Positions 33,634-44,989 of a stretch of 64,000 nucleotides of DNA are shown here, one piece after another. The notes beneath the pieces were generated by a model. It was not told where the DNA came from, did no database searches, and worked only from the letters and a program-made list of their open reading frames with translations. Within the stretch, counting starts at the first letter, position 1; every line of letters begins with the position of its first letter. Source of the DNA: Adiantum capillus-veneris (Eukaryota > Streptophyta > Polypodiopsida > Polypodiales > Pteridaceae). Position numbers and translations under genes: made by a program. The stretch lies in assembly GCA_014529385.2 (NCBI GenBank), contig CM043953.1, positions 112,872,549 to 112,936,548 of the forward strand, given 5' to 3'.

Positions 33634-34947
33634 ATGGATGATGAGGAGTTTCTTTCTTCTTTGTCACCGCAGCAGAGACAGTGGTACGTGGAGCGTCATC
33701 GCTCTGGCGCATCATCGCGCGTTCCTACACCATCCGCATCTCCCTCTCTTTCGGAGCATTCGGCGCGCTCCGAAGCTTCGGCGTCGACGAGACGAGCGTC
33801 ACACTCGTCTAGACACCGGCGCTCTAGTGGTGGCGGTGGCGGTTGTTGTGGGGATTCCGCCACCGATGCCTCCACACCGCCTCGTGTTCGACGAGGCTCT
33901 TTACCCTCCCCTTCTTTGCCCGCCCCCACACCAGCCACAGCATCGCCGTCTACGCCAGGTTTTGCACGGCTGACTGTTCCTAGAAGCTACACACCTCTAC
34001 CTACTCCGCCAGGAGCCACCCCACTCGACACTCCTCGCTTCGGCGCCCAGACGCCGATGGAGACACCTGACGTCCGTACCCCCATCGACACGCCGCTAGA
34101 GACCCCTGCCGGGACACCCAGGTTCACGCGTCACCGGCCAGAGGGCTTGCCTTACTCCGTCGACATCAGCGACGGGATCATCATGGATGATGACGGCAAG
34201 AAGGTGATCTCGCGCATGCGTGGTCTTTGCTCTCAGCTGTTTAGACACTATATACTAAACAAATGGAGTGAAGTACCAAGTGATTTTAAAAACAGAGTCA
34301 TCAGCATACTTCATGATGAGTTTCCCGTTCCAACACGGGATCAGCGCTTCAATGAAGACCTGATGAAGATTCGAATGCGCGAATACTGCAAACACAAGCG
34401 TTCCGAAGTGCAAAAAGCAATCAAGAATGGGTGGAATAGGCCAGATTGGTTGGCCAAAGAAGATTGGAAGAATGCGAAGAAAGCAGCGCGCGAGAATCCC
34501 GACAAGTGGAAGCAACAAAAGGATGCAGCCAGAGCGCGAGTAGAGACAGGGAGCTCGCACCACTTGGGGAGCGGTGGATGGGCATCATTTGAGGCCGATT
34601 TTGTAAGTCTTTTCACATTGCTCTTTATGCATGTTCGATAGTTTAGGGTTTATGAGTTTTTTAGTTCTAACATAATGAAATCTTTGTATGTTTTGACAGT
34701 GGTCGATGACAGGACGTGATCCCACACCGTACGAGCGCGAGTACGCAGGCAGGAAGGGCTTAAACCCCCTGATGGACATTCTCAGTTCTCGCGGCGGCAT
34801 GGTTAGTATTAGGGTTTACTCTTTTTTATTTTTTGTATTGTTTTATAAATGTCGTTATATGTTTATATTTACTGAAAACTGTCTTATTGTCTTTTTTTGC
34901 AGAATTTGACAGATACGCCGCTTGGACGCGATGAGACGTCTGATTAG
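33634..34947 (+). CDS. Ptta/En/Spm-type second CACTA protein, three exons
   Basis: Exons 33634-34602, 34700-34801 and 34903-34947 give 371 residues and no lesion. The introns are bounded by GTAAGT...ACAG and GTTAGT...GCAG and both fall in phase 0. The start ATG follows a possible acceptor (TTTAATGCAG), so an upstream untranslated exon is possible. The N-terminus is Ser/Arg-rich, then Pro/Thr-rich with many TP dipeptides (ETPDVRTPIDTPLETPAGTP). From about residue 171 the plant transposase Ptta/En/Spm domain follows, a basic helical region with RMREYCKHKRSEVQK and NRPDWLAKEDW. In related elements this second gene (TnpA-like) binds the subterminal repeats and assists Tnp2. The GC-rich N-terminal part differs from its AT-rich surroundings. 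Confidence 0.85.
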
Positions 34948-35304
34948 ACGACGTCAGTTTAGCCGTAGCTAGATAGCATTAGTTTAGGGTTTCTCATAGC
35001 TTATGTATCATGAGACGGATTTTATACGTCTTTTTGAACCATGTATATTATTACATTTGTCACCGCAATTCCTTTTGCCAATCAATTCTTTATGCCTATG
35101 ATGTTGTACAATTGTCATTATTACATTTGCCAATCAATTCAGTTTGTCTATGATGTGTACAATTGTCAATTTTGCAAACAATGCGTCTTGTGGGTGACTA
35201 TTTTGGGTCTATTATTTACCTTTGCACTTTTTTTAAAAAGTGAATCAAGTACAATATGGTTGATGGGTGGCAGGGCATTCAATGCCCTGCCACCAAAAAA
35301 ATAT
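34948..35304 (+). other. CACTA 3' untranslated / spacer
   Basis: This is AT-rich sequence after the second gene. The open frame starting at 35041 runs into the subterminal repeats and has no recognisable domain. I see nothing else. Confidence 0.7.
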
Positions 35305-35580
35305 TCTCTCAGGCGTCGCTATAAGCGTCTCTATTTATGGCTCTGTAGCGTCGCTATATGCGTCGCTATACTCTTCTGTGAGAGCGTCGCTATAGGCGTC
35401 GCTATGAGCGTCGCTATATAGCGACGCATATAGCGACGCCTATAGCGATGCCTATAGCGACGCCTATAGCGACGCAGATAGCGACGCTCTCGTAGCGACG
35501 CTTTTAGCGACGGTTATAGCGACGCCGGGGGTTATAAAAACCCAGTGTATTTCCGTCGCTAAGAGCGTCACAAGAGCACA
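35305..35580. repeat. Right subterminal repeats of the CACTA element
   Basis: Thirteen exact GCGACGC/GCGTCGC motifs occur, plus variants. Six in one orientation are followed by seven in the other, mostly with 12-base spacing (TATAGCGACGCC). They turn over at GCGTCGCTATATAGCGACGC near 35409-35428 and so form a large foldback. Confidence 0.92.
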
Positions 35581-36048
35581 CAACCTCTTGTAGTGTATAC
35601 CTACTCTCTCTAGTTAGTACATCTTCACTATTAACTTATGCATAGTTAATTGAAAGTTAATACATAAGAGAAGTCATCATATTCTTATTATACATGATGA
35701 AATTCTCATTCACCAATTTTATTGTCAATTAGATTAAGTAGAATTTTGAATAATACTAAAAATTGATTTAGTTAAAGTATAGAAATTGAAGTTAGAATTG
35801 GATTAGAAATGTGAAACATAAAAGTAATGCATTCCTAAACTCTCACTCATAGTTTACACATTTAATTTTTTATTAATTACGATTAACAAATATTTGATGT
35901 ATAGAAATTAGATGTAAAACAACAACAATAAGTGTGAATCCGAGTTGGCGAGGGTTCAAATTACAGACTCTCTTTGGAAACAAAAGATTACTAGGGAAAG
36001 TGATCAATTTAAAGTTCTAAGTGTATAACATAAGTGTAGTACAAAAAA

Positions 36049-36171
36049 ATGGCTCCAAAGCGTGCTCGAACCCAAGGCGCCAATGATCATGAAGCTGGTA
36101 CAAGTAACGGTGGAACCCTTGAGGAGCATGCTATGTCTCCATCAATCGGACCAATCGGAGCTATGGTACAG
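36049..36171 (+). CDS. 3'-LTR copy of the putative Ty3-B gag exon
   Basis: It is the same frame as 20362-20484 with a few substitutions, and the donor ACAG|GTTAGT is kept. In a 3' LTR it would not normally be used for gag. Confidence 0.5.
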
Positions 36172-37257
36172 GTTAGTATTGAAGTTTCAAGTTATGCATC
36201 ATTGCATATGCGAGACCATAGAAATATAATATTTACCTTATGAAAAGAAAACACGGACCGAAACCACGGGGCTTAACCCCAAGAAATTCGGCATATGTTT
36301 GACAAGTAGGAAAGAATGTCTGGTTAAAATGGTTGCTATAGGAAAGAATGTTTGTCCAAAACCTTCAGTATGGTTTCTCTCAAGTCTCTCTACTTATTAG
36401 CGCTGGTATTATGTGGCAGTTGTCGAGGCGTGAGATGACGCCCAGGATGGAACCACTGATGCTGTGGTGGGAGTACACCCAGATTAGCCCAGCTGGATAC
36501 TGTAGTTTTGTTTTGCCGTGGTGTGAGGATGACGCCCAAATTGGCACCGTTGTTGCTGTGGCGAGAGTACGTCCAGATTAGCACAACGAGTACTTATCGA
36601 GCGGTATGGGACGCTCATGAGGACAAGGGTTTTTATAAATAATGTATATACTGATCGGACATAATAGCGCCAGTAGAGATTCTTGAGTGAACCTAATCCA
36701 AGGGTTGTTGGTTTAAAATTGGACGACTTCTTGTTTGACTATTGTTTGTAATACTGTTTGAAGGGCTGTTTTAACGAACCAGTATTATAAATAAAGTAAA
36801 GGAACATGTATGTTTAAACAGTGTGGTAGTAATTAGATAACAAAAGAAGGGTGAGTGAAGGGTGGAAAGTGGGAGAATGATACCCGACGGTATCATTCTA
36901 TGGATGGGTGGACCCGATGAGTCGGGTAACTTTCCAACGCTAGAAATTTTTTTAAGTCATAAATCTTAAAAGAGACAAACCTTGGCGGCTGTGCTTCTGA
37001 AACATGGGGAAAAAAGCGCACAGGTTGGTCACTCTAAGATTTATACTTTTAGGTATAATTGATTATAGATAGTTTTTAGATAGGGTTATGGTGGTCACGC
37101 TCCGCCATAACGAGATAGGACCAATCCTTCACTAACGGTTCATGTCGGTGGCTACGTAGTAGCTAAGGCAATGTCCGTTGGTTTTTCCTTCTCAGGATTG
37201 GAGACCTATCAAAGGTACTCCACTCCTCTCGACAAGGGGCAGGGACCTCACACCGTA

Positions 37258-37311
37258 GCTGTAAATCCTAACACTAGAATTAGCTATTTAGAGAAATCAG
37301 GTCCAATTCCA
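37258..37311 (+). repeat. Ty3-C 5' LTR, final part
   Basis: It resumes after the Ty3-B insertion and matches 55084-55138, ending CCAATTCCA. Bases 37253-37257 (CCGTA) are the duplicated target. Confidence 0.9.
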
Positions 37312-37313
37312 TT

Positions 37314-37333
37314 TTGGTGATCACGGTGGCTAG
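37314..37333 (+). promoter_or_regulatory. Ty3-C primer-binding-site-like sequence
   Basis: TTGGTGATCACGGTGGC follows the LTR by two or three bases, with the TGG expected of a primer site. I cannot name the tRNA. Confidence 0.4.
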
Positions 37334-37390
37334 AGTTGTTGCTCGTCAACTAGAAGACTCTTCTCCCAATTTGAACTTTCAGCTGAAGTT

Positions 37391-38810
37391 ATGGCACCCA
37401 AAACCAGTCGTGGTCGTAAACCATCCTACCACATTGACCCTATCCCAGAGGAGTCAAAAAGAGATTCTGATCTTAAGAATGAACCGATGACTGGGAATGA
37501 GGCTCAAGATGAGCACATTCATGTTGAGGAGTCTAACAACTCTTAGCACTCTAGCCAGTCTAGAAGAAGAAGGGATGAGAGGGAAGAACGCGATGCCAGG
37601 AGTTCTCGGACCACACATGGGGATAACGGATCCAAAGGCAGTAAAGGTAGTCGCCATAGTTCTAGTAGAAAAGCCAGGGAGGGGACGAAAACTGAGACTG
37701 AGGAAGAAATTGATTGGGATGCAGACACAGACCATTACTAGAAACCTTCAAAAAGGAGTCAGGTTCCTAGGGTGAGAAGAAGTACAAACAACGTTGATCG
37801 ACATGATTACACCTCTTCATTGAAAATTTCTTTCCCAATGTTCAAAGGAGGGAAGAGAGATGACCCGGATGTTCATATCCAAGCCTTGGAACAATATGCT
37901 CAGTTGAAAAATATTGATGAAGATGACTGGGGGGGAATACTTTCCTCAAACATTAAAGGAGGCAGCTAGGAAATGGTACTACCATTACCCAGCTTTCCAA
38001 CTTAGATCGTATAAAAAACTGCTCAAAGCTTTCTGACTGGAATATTCAAACAATGGAGGAGATGAGGATATCCTCTGTGAACTAGATAAGATAAAGTAAA
38101 GAAAATTATCAGTCAGAAGTTATGTTGAGAAAATCAAGGAGCTAACTAGGCAGCTGCTGCGGGAACCACCATCAGAGAAGCAGTTGGCGAGCATGCTTTT
38201 TAAATGGTTTCTGCAATAAGAAGCTTAGGGAACAAGAGGTTCCGGCACCAACAAAGAAATTTAATAATTTGGTGCAGAGAGTCTTGAAGTTGGAACAGCA
38301 GGCAAAGAAGGAAAAAAATCATAAGAAGAGGAGGTCTAGTAGTAGCAGTACTTCTAGTGAGAATTTTGATTCCAGTAAGACCTCCAGTAATTTTGAAAGT
38401 AGCTCATATGAAAAGAGAAAAGACAAGGCTAAGAAGGGGCCTTGGTCTAGGAAGATTGATGAGATGGCCCGGCAGATTGCTGAAATTAGCCAGACTAGAC
38501 AACAAGAAGAATGGAAACCTGGTGTTCAAAGTGTAAATCCAAAGATCATGTTTCTAATGAATGCCCACATTGTACTTACTGTAGAGCCTATGGCCATCTA
38601 TGGAACAACTGTGGCATTCGTATTCATCATTTCAAAAAGGGAAAAGATCTTTCTGTGGTGGAATTTAGCAATGATGAACTAGTAAGAGTAGAGGCTACCA
38701 GTGTACCCCAAGCAGAGAAATCAAGTATCATTGGTAGTGGTAGAGGGCACGGCGGGTACCAAGGGGGTATTGGCCGGGGCCGGGGCCAGGGTTGTGGTAA
38801 TTTCTAGAGT
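37391..38810 (+). pseudogene. Ty3-C gag
   Basis: An ATG at 37391 opens MAPKTSRGRKPSYH.... An Arg/Ser-rich stretch (SQSRRRRDEREERDARSS) follows in the next block after a TAG. The capsid part begins at SLKISFPMFKGGKRDDPDVH (37815-37875). Two tandem zinc knuckles, CSKCKSKDHVSNEC and CTYCRAYGHLWNNC, lie at about 38522-38620, both CX2CX4HX4C with all ligands present. A Gly/Arg-rich tail ends at 38807. Frames are broken at several points. Confidence 0.8.
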
Positions 38811-39926
38811 CAAAGTATGAACTGATATACTTGAGGTAAGCATGGGCATTTTGCGGCTCACTGTCCAGAAACACCTGTTCTTGCGAGTACTGAGGTGAAG
38901 GTCCCAGAACCAATTCCTGTAAGAGCAGTAACACGCAGTAAAGGGGTGGTGATTGAAGAAATCCCACAAGATCCAGCAAAACCAATCAGTCATGAAAGTA
39001 GCAAATGGGCTCAGCAGAGAGAGGTGTGGAAGGCAAAGGGTAAAGAAAAGGTAGTTGACGAATGGTAAGAATAGAGAGAATTGGCGGCTAAAATCAAAGA
39101 AGATTTAGCAAAGAAATTTCCAGAACAGTTGGAAAGTTCTGATGCCAGGGTCATTCAGAAGGTACGAGCGTAGTCTTCTAAGAAAGCACAACTAGATCAA
39201 TCGGGGTCTGGGATTCCTGAGACCATGTTGGCTGTAGCTCAAGGACTAAGGGAATAAGTACAAGAGAGTAAATTAGAAACGGATGCAACCAAAGCAGAGG
39301 AATGGCATTGTGTAAATACTGTTGATTCTTCAAGTTCTGACAGTAATTCTGAAGAAGAGAAAGAGAAAATTCATGTCAAAATTTGTGACAAAATTCAGAA
39401 ACTCATAGTTGAGCTGGAAAATATTAGAAAAACTTTACCTGAAGCAACGAAATTCATCAGACAACGAAGGAAGGTTGAGACACAAGCCAGAACAGTTGAC
39501 CTGGCCGCCGCTGTCAGAGATGATGAAGTGTCGGTGATCCAGGTAGATTATAAAGTGAGGAAACAGTGGAAGCCACTATCTGGTGTCATACTAGATGGAG
39601 GAGCAGGAGTTAACATGTTGGTGGGGGCACATCTTTAGCAAATAATGGGAATTACAAATCTAAAACCAACACCTTTCAAAGTTCAAATGGCAGACCATCG
39701 AGTAGTGTAGGCAACTAGAATGATAGAGAGTATGCAGATAAGAGTGGGCAAAGAAAAGTTCAAGACTAGCTTCCTAGTGATAGATGTGCAAGGCATGTAC
39801 GGGATGCTATTGTGTCATCCATGGCTGCCAATAGCACAGGCCATTCACGACTATGCTAATCAGACTCTAACAATACAAGGTGCCAGTAGAAGTATTCAGA
39901 TTCAGACCAACAATACTATTTTTTAA
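38811..39926 (+). pseudogene. Ty3-C linker and protease
   Basis: After an acidic/lysine-rich linker with several stops (38820-39480), a protease reads GVILDGGAGVNML near 39578-39618. A second block, GMYGMLLCHPWL, lies near 39793-39828. The frame ends at 39926. The active site is D-G-G rather than D-S/T-G, as in Ty3-A and many Tat/Athila-type elements. Confidence 0.75.
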
Positions 39927-40011
39927 AGACGTACAGAGAGTGTGACAGTGAGCCCATGATTACCTCTCTCTCTCTTTTTGAGTTTCATTGATAACTCAAT
40001 AGCCTGTTGAT

Positions 40012-40132
<121 letters not shown>

Positions 40133-40339
40133 TCTGAGTTTCTCGGATAACTCAACACCCTGATGAGTCTGGAGGTCTAGGCTGGGTTCACATAAGGCAG
40201 CGAAAGAAAGTGGAAAAGCTTGTAAACCAACAGAAAGTGCCATGTGGACCTTACTGTTCACATAGGGCATCAACTGGAAAGTGCCAAAGGAGAGGAAGAA
40301 GAATTTTATGACTCCCCGAAGCATTCTAAATGAGAGGAT

Positions 40340-41318
40340 GATGTGGCTAATCAATGCTCTGACAACCCAAGGGAAAATGAAGAAACGATAGCAGATACTT
40401 GGTTTGATGATTTTTCAAGTCAAAAACCTAGATGCCAAGAACGCTACAAGAAAAAGAGAGCTGAAAACAAACAAAGAGTTCTCCCTATGCCTAGAATAAG
40501 GGGCAAAGCATTGTTTTTTATGCTTGTAAAGTTGATGCTTGTGTCAAGGATAAGATATCTGGAAGGTTCTCTAAAGCTTATGATCCAAAAACTAGAAAAG
40601 AAATCAGAAAGTTGAAATCTGAAACAAACCCCAAACAAGCAAAATAACCAAGATCAAATGAGTTTGGAGAAACTAAATGAACCAAGGTGGAGAGAAGGAA
40701 GAAGTACTGAGATCTTAAGAAAACTCTCAAGAAAGTATGGAGAATGGAAGTAGAAAGTGAGGAGGGGGAAGACCATAAAAATGAGGACAAAGTGAGTGTG
40801 CCATCCCACTACAGAAAGTTCACTATCCAAGATCGGAAGGTAGTGACGATGCAACCTCTAATGAGAGCAAAAGGACAAGGAGTCCTACAATGGGCCTGAG
40901 CATGCAAAGAAGACAAATTTGGTAGGACCTCGAGAAGAGCCACATCCAGCCTACATAGAAACATATCTAAATCACGAAGAGGAGGAGAAGCTCATAAGCC
41001 TTCTCAAGGAGTACAAGTACGTGTTCGCTTGTTCCTATAAAGACCTGAAAGGAGTAGATCCTATGATATGCCAGAGCACGATCCCATTAAAATCCGATGC
41101 AAAGCCTAGCCGACAGAGACCGTACATGTACAATGATATGTTTTCTAAGCGCATCAAGGAGGAGATTGACAAGCTAAAGGTTTTTGCGTTTATTTATGAG
41201 ATAGAGCACACTGACTGGGTATCTCCCAATGTGGTAGTGCCTAAGAAGAACGGTAAACTACAAGTGTGTGTGTGAATCTAAATAAGGTTAATGCCTCCAC
41301 GATAAGAGATAATCAAGA
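40340..41318 (+). pseudogene. Ty3-D-like fragment inside Ty3-C, ending in RT fingers
   Basis: This matches Ty3-D on both sides of its split (18178-18234 and 55144-55990). Shared blocks include QKPRCQERYKKKR, VPSHYRKFTIQDRK, AKPSRQRPYMYN and FIYEIEHTDWVSP. The reverse transcriptase stops abruptly after KVNASTIRDN at about 41313. Ty3-C's own RT then begins from its N-terminus at 42225. The fragment therefore duplicates the start of RT from another family. Confidence 0.75.
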
Positions 41319-42180
41319 GGGCATAGTGACGAGCAGGCTAAGAGGACCCTTGAACATGCATTAAGGGAGGAGACAATACAAACAGAACGAGAAAGCTCAT
41401 TTATTGGGCCATTTCTTAACACTTCTCGAGATGCTCTCCGTGAGCAGAACTCCATAATGTCGAGGTTTTGTTGTCTCACTCGCTAGATTTGTTGCCGCAG
41501 CCTCCATGAGCTGGAATGTATCGAGTGCATGAATATTGGTCTCTATTGTGATGCAGATCATGGCTTTTTGAGGTCCGCTGCCAATATTCATAACATTGAA
41601 AGCAAGCTAAGTGTCTCGATGGATGGAAGCTAACCTTGCTTTAAAGTAGTATGTGTTCATATTTTGGATAGGAAAGCATTTTCCTTGAAGGCATAAATGT
41701 AAGAGGATTGTTTACATACCAAAAAAAAACTTTTTATGTGTGCAGTATGATGCTAAGAGTAGAGAAAGGAGATGCGACCTTAAGAGCTTTGCTAAAACTA
41801 TAAGGTGAATAAAATTGAAAGGATGCTAGCAGCAAATAAGTATTTTTCCATTAATAGAGATAGATCTCAACGCGGTGTTACTGGACAAATATCAGGCTGA
41901 AAAGTAAAAGAAGCAATTTCCAAAACAATTCACTGAGCAGAACTCTGGAGAATGGCGAGTTCAGCTAACTGAAAGACCAGAAGAACCAGTAGATTCCAGT
42001 GCACCAGTAGGTTCTAAACCAGCACACTCTGGCAAAGTAACTGGAAATCAACATAGCAGTTCAGAGCTTAGGGGACCGTCTTGGGATTACGATGAGGATT
42101 CAACCAAAAGAAGGGGCGGAGGGCCTAACTAGTTGCTTACAAATGATCAAGAAATAGAGGAGTGGAACTTAGGTTCTGAG
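41319..42180 (+). other. Unexplained segment between two RT starts
   Basis: The first part has an open 55-codon stretch (41319-41486) rich in Glu and Arg (LREETIQTERESSFIGPFLN) that matches no retroelement domain I know. AT-rich sequence follows to about 41850. After that, remnants of a Ty3-C linker appear (WDYDEDSTKRR, EENPRLIKVNKH). Confidence 0.45.
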
Positions 42181-43640
42181 GAAAATCCTAGACTGATCAA
42201 GGTCAATAAACATCTAATCCTAAGATGAAAGAGAAGGCACGACATATGTTCCAGCATTATAAAGATGCGTTCGAATGGGAACACGCTGATCTTAAAGGAG
42301 TAGATCTAGAGGTATGTCAACACCGAATACCATTGAAACCAGATGACAGACCAGTAAGGTTGCAGCGATACCGAATGAATCCAAATTACACTAAAAAGGT
42401 CAAGGAAGAGATTGATAATCTTCTAAAGGTTGGGTTCGTTACTGAAGTGGGTGGTAGTGACTCGTTGTTCCCTATTGTGGTGGTACCCAAGAAGAATGGG
42501 AAGCTACAACTGTGTGTGGATTATACAAAGTTGAACGCTCAAACAATTAAGGATCCCTTTCCATTACCCTTCATGGACATGTTGCTTGATGAAATCGCGG
42601 GATATGACATGTATAGCTTTATGGATGGGTATAGTGGCTATAACCAATTACAGATTGCTTCTGAGGACCGGAGTAAAACCACTTTTATTACTGAGTGGGG
42701 AGCATTTATGTATCTGGTGATGCCATTTGGTCTTTGCAATGCACTAGCCACTTTTTAGTGATGCATGATGGAAATATTCAGTGAATTCCTTCACCGATTC
42801 CTTGCCATATTTATGGATGACTTCACTGTATATTCAATAGAGAAGGAGCATTTGCTTTTTCTTGAAAGCGTTGTCAGGAAAAGCAGATCTATTTAAACCC
42901 ATTCAAATCTATTTTCTTAGTCTAGAAAGCACAGCTATTGGGACATGTAGTGTTCAAGAATGGTATAGAAATGGCTAGTGACAAGATCTAGTGTGTCCAA
43001 CAAGCCAAGGCGCCTTGAAATATATCAAAGTTAAGTTCTTTCTTGGGATATATCAATTTTTATAGAAGATTTTTGCATAAGTTTGCTTCCCAGGCATTAC
43101 CTTTGTATGAACTTACAAAGAAGACTAGCAAGTTTAGTTAGACTATTGAATGAGAGGAGAGTTTTCAGAATTTAAAGAATGCTATTATCAGCAAACCAGT
43201 TCTTCAACAACCAAATTGAGATGTTATTCTCTATGTACATGTCGATGCTTCAGGACTGGTGATGGGAGCAAAGCTAGCTTAGAGTTATCCAGCATACTTT
43301 GCCAATCGTGCAGGTTCAGTCAAGCTGAACAAGGATATACAACTACTGAAAGAGAAGTTTTAGGGATGTTTTTCAGTGATAATAAATTCAAACATTATCT
43401 GTTGGGCAAGTTATCTCATTTTTACGTGGATCATCAGGCCTTATAATTTTTTATCAACAAAGTCAATATTCAAGGCAGACTGATACGATGGATGATGTTC
43501 CTAATGGAATTTGAATTTCGTATTTCCACAAACTCGGCAAAAACCATTGTGGTGCTGATTTTCTATCCAGGAGTACGGATGTCTACTCTGAGGTGTCTTT
43601 AAGAGACGAGCCAGTGGATGTAGAACTATTTCAGTTAATA
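42181..43640 (+). pseudogene. Ty3-C reverse transcriptase and RNase H
   Basis: RT runs from HMFQHYKDAFEWEHADLKGV through VVVPKKNGKLQLCVDYTKLN, DGYSGYNQ and VMPFGLCNALATF, where a TAG ends the 42225-42758 frame. The catalytic box IFMDDFTVYS follows at about 42809-42838 in a shifted frame. RNase H remnants include VDASGLVMGAK (43230-43262) and GYTTTEREVLGMFF (43337-43377). Several stops and shifts make it non-functional. Confidence 0.85.
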
Positions 43641-44900
43641 GTTGCCTAGTCAATTGATCCAGAATTGTATGATGTATATCAGTTTCTTTCCAAGGAAGGG
43701 TTCCCAGACAAATGGACTCAGAATCAGAAGAAGGATGTGATTATTAAGAGTCTGAAGTTCACCATCATTGGCGGGTCACTTTACAGATTGGGAGTAGATG
43801 GGGTTCTTCGCAGATGTGTACCTATGGAGGGTAGAATGCAAGTTATTTCAGAGGCTCATAATGGGGATTTTGGGGGACATTTTTCTACTGATATTAATTT
43901 CAAGAAGATTCTACAGGCTGGATTGTGGTGGCAGACTTTAATATATGATGTCATAAGCTTCTGTAAAACATGTGATATATGCAAGAGAATGGGCAGACCC
44001 ACACCAGCAGATATGACTCCTCTAACACCAGTTCAACCACCACTGGGTGTTTTTATGAAATGGGGTCTAGATTTTATGGGTCCATTCAAGAAAATTACTC
44101 CAAGGAAGAATATATATATATATTGATGGCCACTTGTTATGTGACCAAATGGATAGAAGCTAAGGCTCTTCCTTACAACACGGCAAAATCCACTGCTATG
44201 TTTTTATTTGAAAATATTGTTTGCCGATATGAATGTCCTGTGGAGATTGTGTCCGACCAGGGTACACACTTTATAAAATGACACTATGGACATTCTCATG
44301 GGTATGTTTTCAGTCAAGCATCAAAAATCAACACCATATTACCCTAGATGCAATGGGCAAGCCAACAGTAGCAACAAGTCTCTCAAGACTGTTCTCACTA
44401 AGATTGTGTAGAAAGAGCCACATCAGTGGGATTTGAAACTTCAAACTACTCTCTGGGAATATCGAACAGCTTATAAGGTCACTACGTGATTGACATCATT
44501 CAGAATGGTGTATGGCACTGAAGCCGTTGTGCCCATGGAATTCGTCATACCCAGTCTCAAGATGGCAGTCGAGTATGGGTTGGATTTCAATTATAATATG
44601 AAACAGAGACTGGAAGAGTTAACACAGCTGGATGAGTTAAGGAAGAGGGCTATGCTGGAACAGGAAATTGTTCAGCACTGAGAAGGAAACACTGGCATGA
44701 CAATCGAATCAATGTCGGGGAGTTTCAGAAAGGAGATTTGGTTCTGTAATATCAATCAAAACTAGGCCCTAAGAAACCAAACTTAAAAATAGCTTGGGCA
44801 GGTCCATATGAAGTTGAATGGGTGTTCTTCAATGGCACAATAAGATTGAAAGATTTATCTAGATTATTGTTGTCAGGGGTATATAATGGGGCTAAAATCA
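43641..44900 (+). pseudogene. Ty3-C integrase
   Basis: The HHCC finger is HNGDFGGH ... CKTCDIC. The core begins MKWGLDFMGPF (43665-44126 frame) and continues after a shift with EIVSDQGTHF. At the third catalytic position the sequence reads NGQANSSNK, so Glu is replaced by Asn. The tail includes MVYGTEAVVPMEF and a degenerate GPY module near 44800. FMGPF and KTCDxC resemble Athila/Tat-type integrases. Confidence 0.85.
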
Positions 44901-44989
44901 AGCTCTATTATTCAGAAGAAAGAGAGACTTCTAGAGATCAGGGTACTGGTAGTCTGGGAACTGATGACTAGAAAATTCGAGAATAGGCT

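Larger units (their letters stand above)
27913..35595 (+). mobile_element. CACTA (En/Spm-type) DNA transposon, 7.68 kb
   Basis: The ends are perfect 12-base inverted repeats, CACTACAAGAGG at 27913 and its complement ending at 35595. They are flanked by the 3-base duplication TAT (27910-27912 and 35596-35598). Subterminal repeats based on GCGACGC crowd both ends. Inside are a Tnp2-type transposase gene and a Ptta/En/Spm-type second gene, both on the plus strand, plus a captured HMA fragment near the left end. Confidence 0.97.
18687..37252 (+). mobile_element. Ty3-B chromovirus with 2.9-kb LTRs
   Basis: The element starts TGTAAGGTC and ends GACCTCACA. The target duplication CCGTA lies at 18682-18686 and 37253-37257. 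The internal region 21567-26662 holds a tRNA-Met-like primer site, gag with a CCHC knuckle, PR, RT, RNase H, IN and a chromodomain-like tail, then a polypurine tract. The 3' LTR carries the CACTA insertion. The pol frame has two frameshifts and two TAG stops. Confidence 0.95.
26663..37252 (+). repeat. Ty3-B 3' LTR, interrupted by the CACTA element
   Basis: LTR sequence occupies 26663-27912 and 35599-37252 (bases 35596-35598 duplicate TAT), about 2.9 kb in total. The 5' copy at 19909-19925 shows the uninterrupted site AAGTATACCTAC, so the insertion point is exact. Confidence 0.95.
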
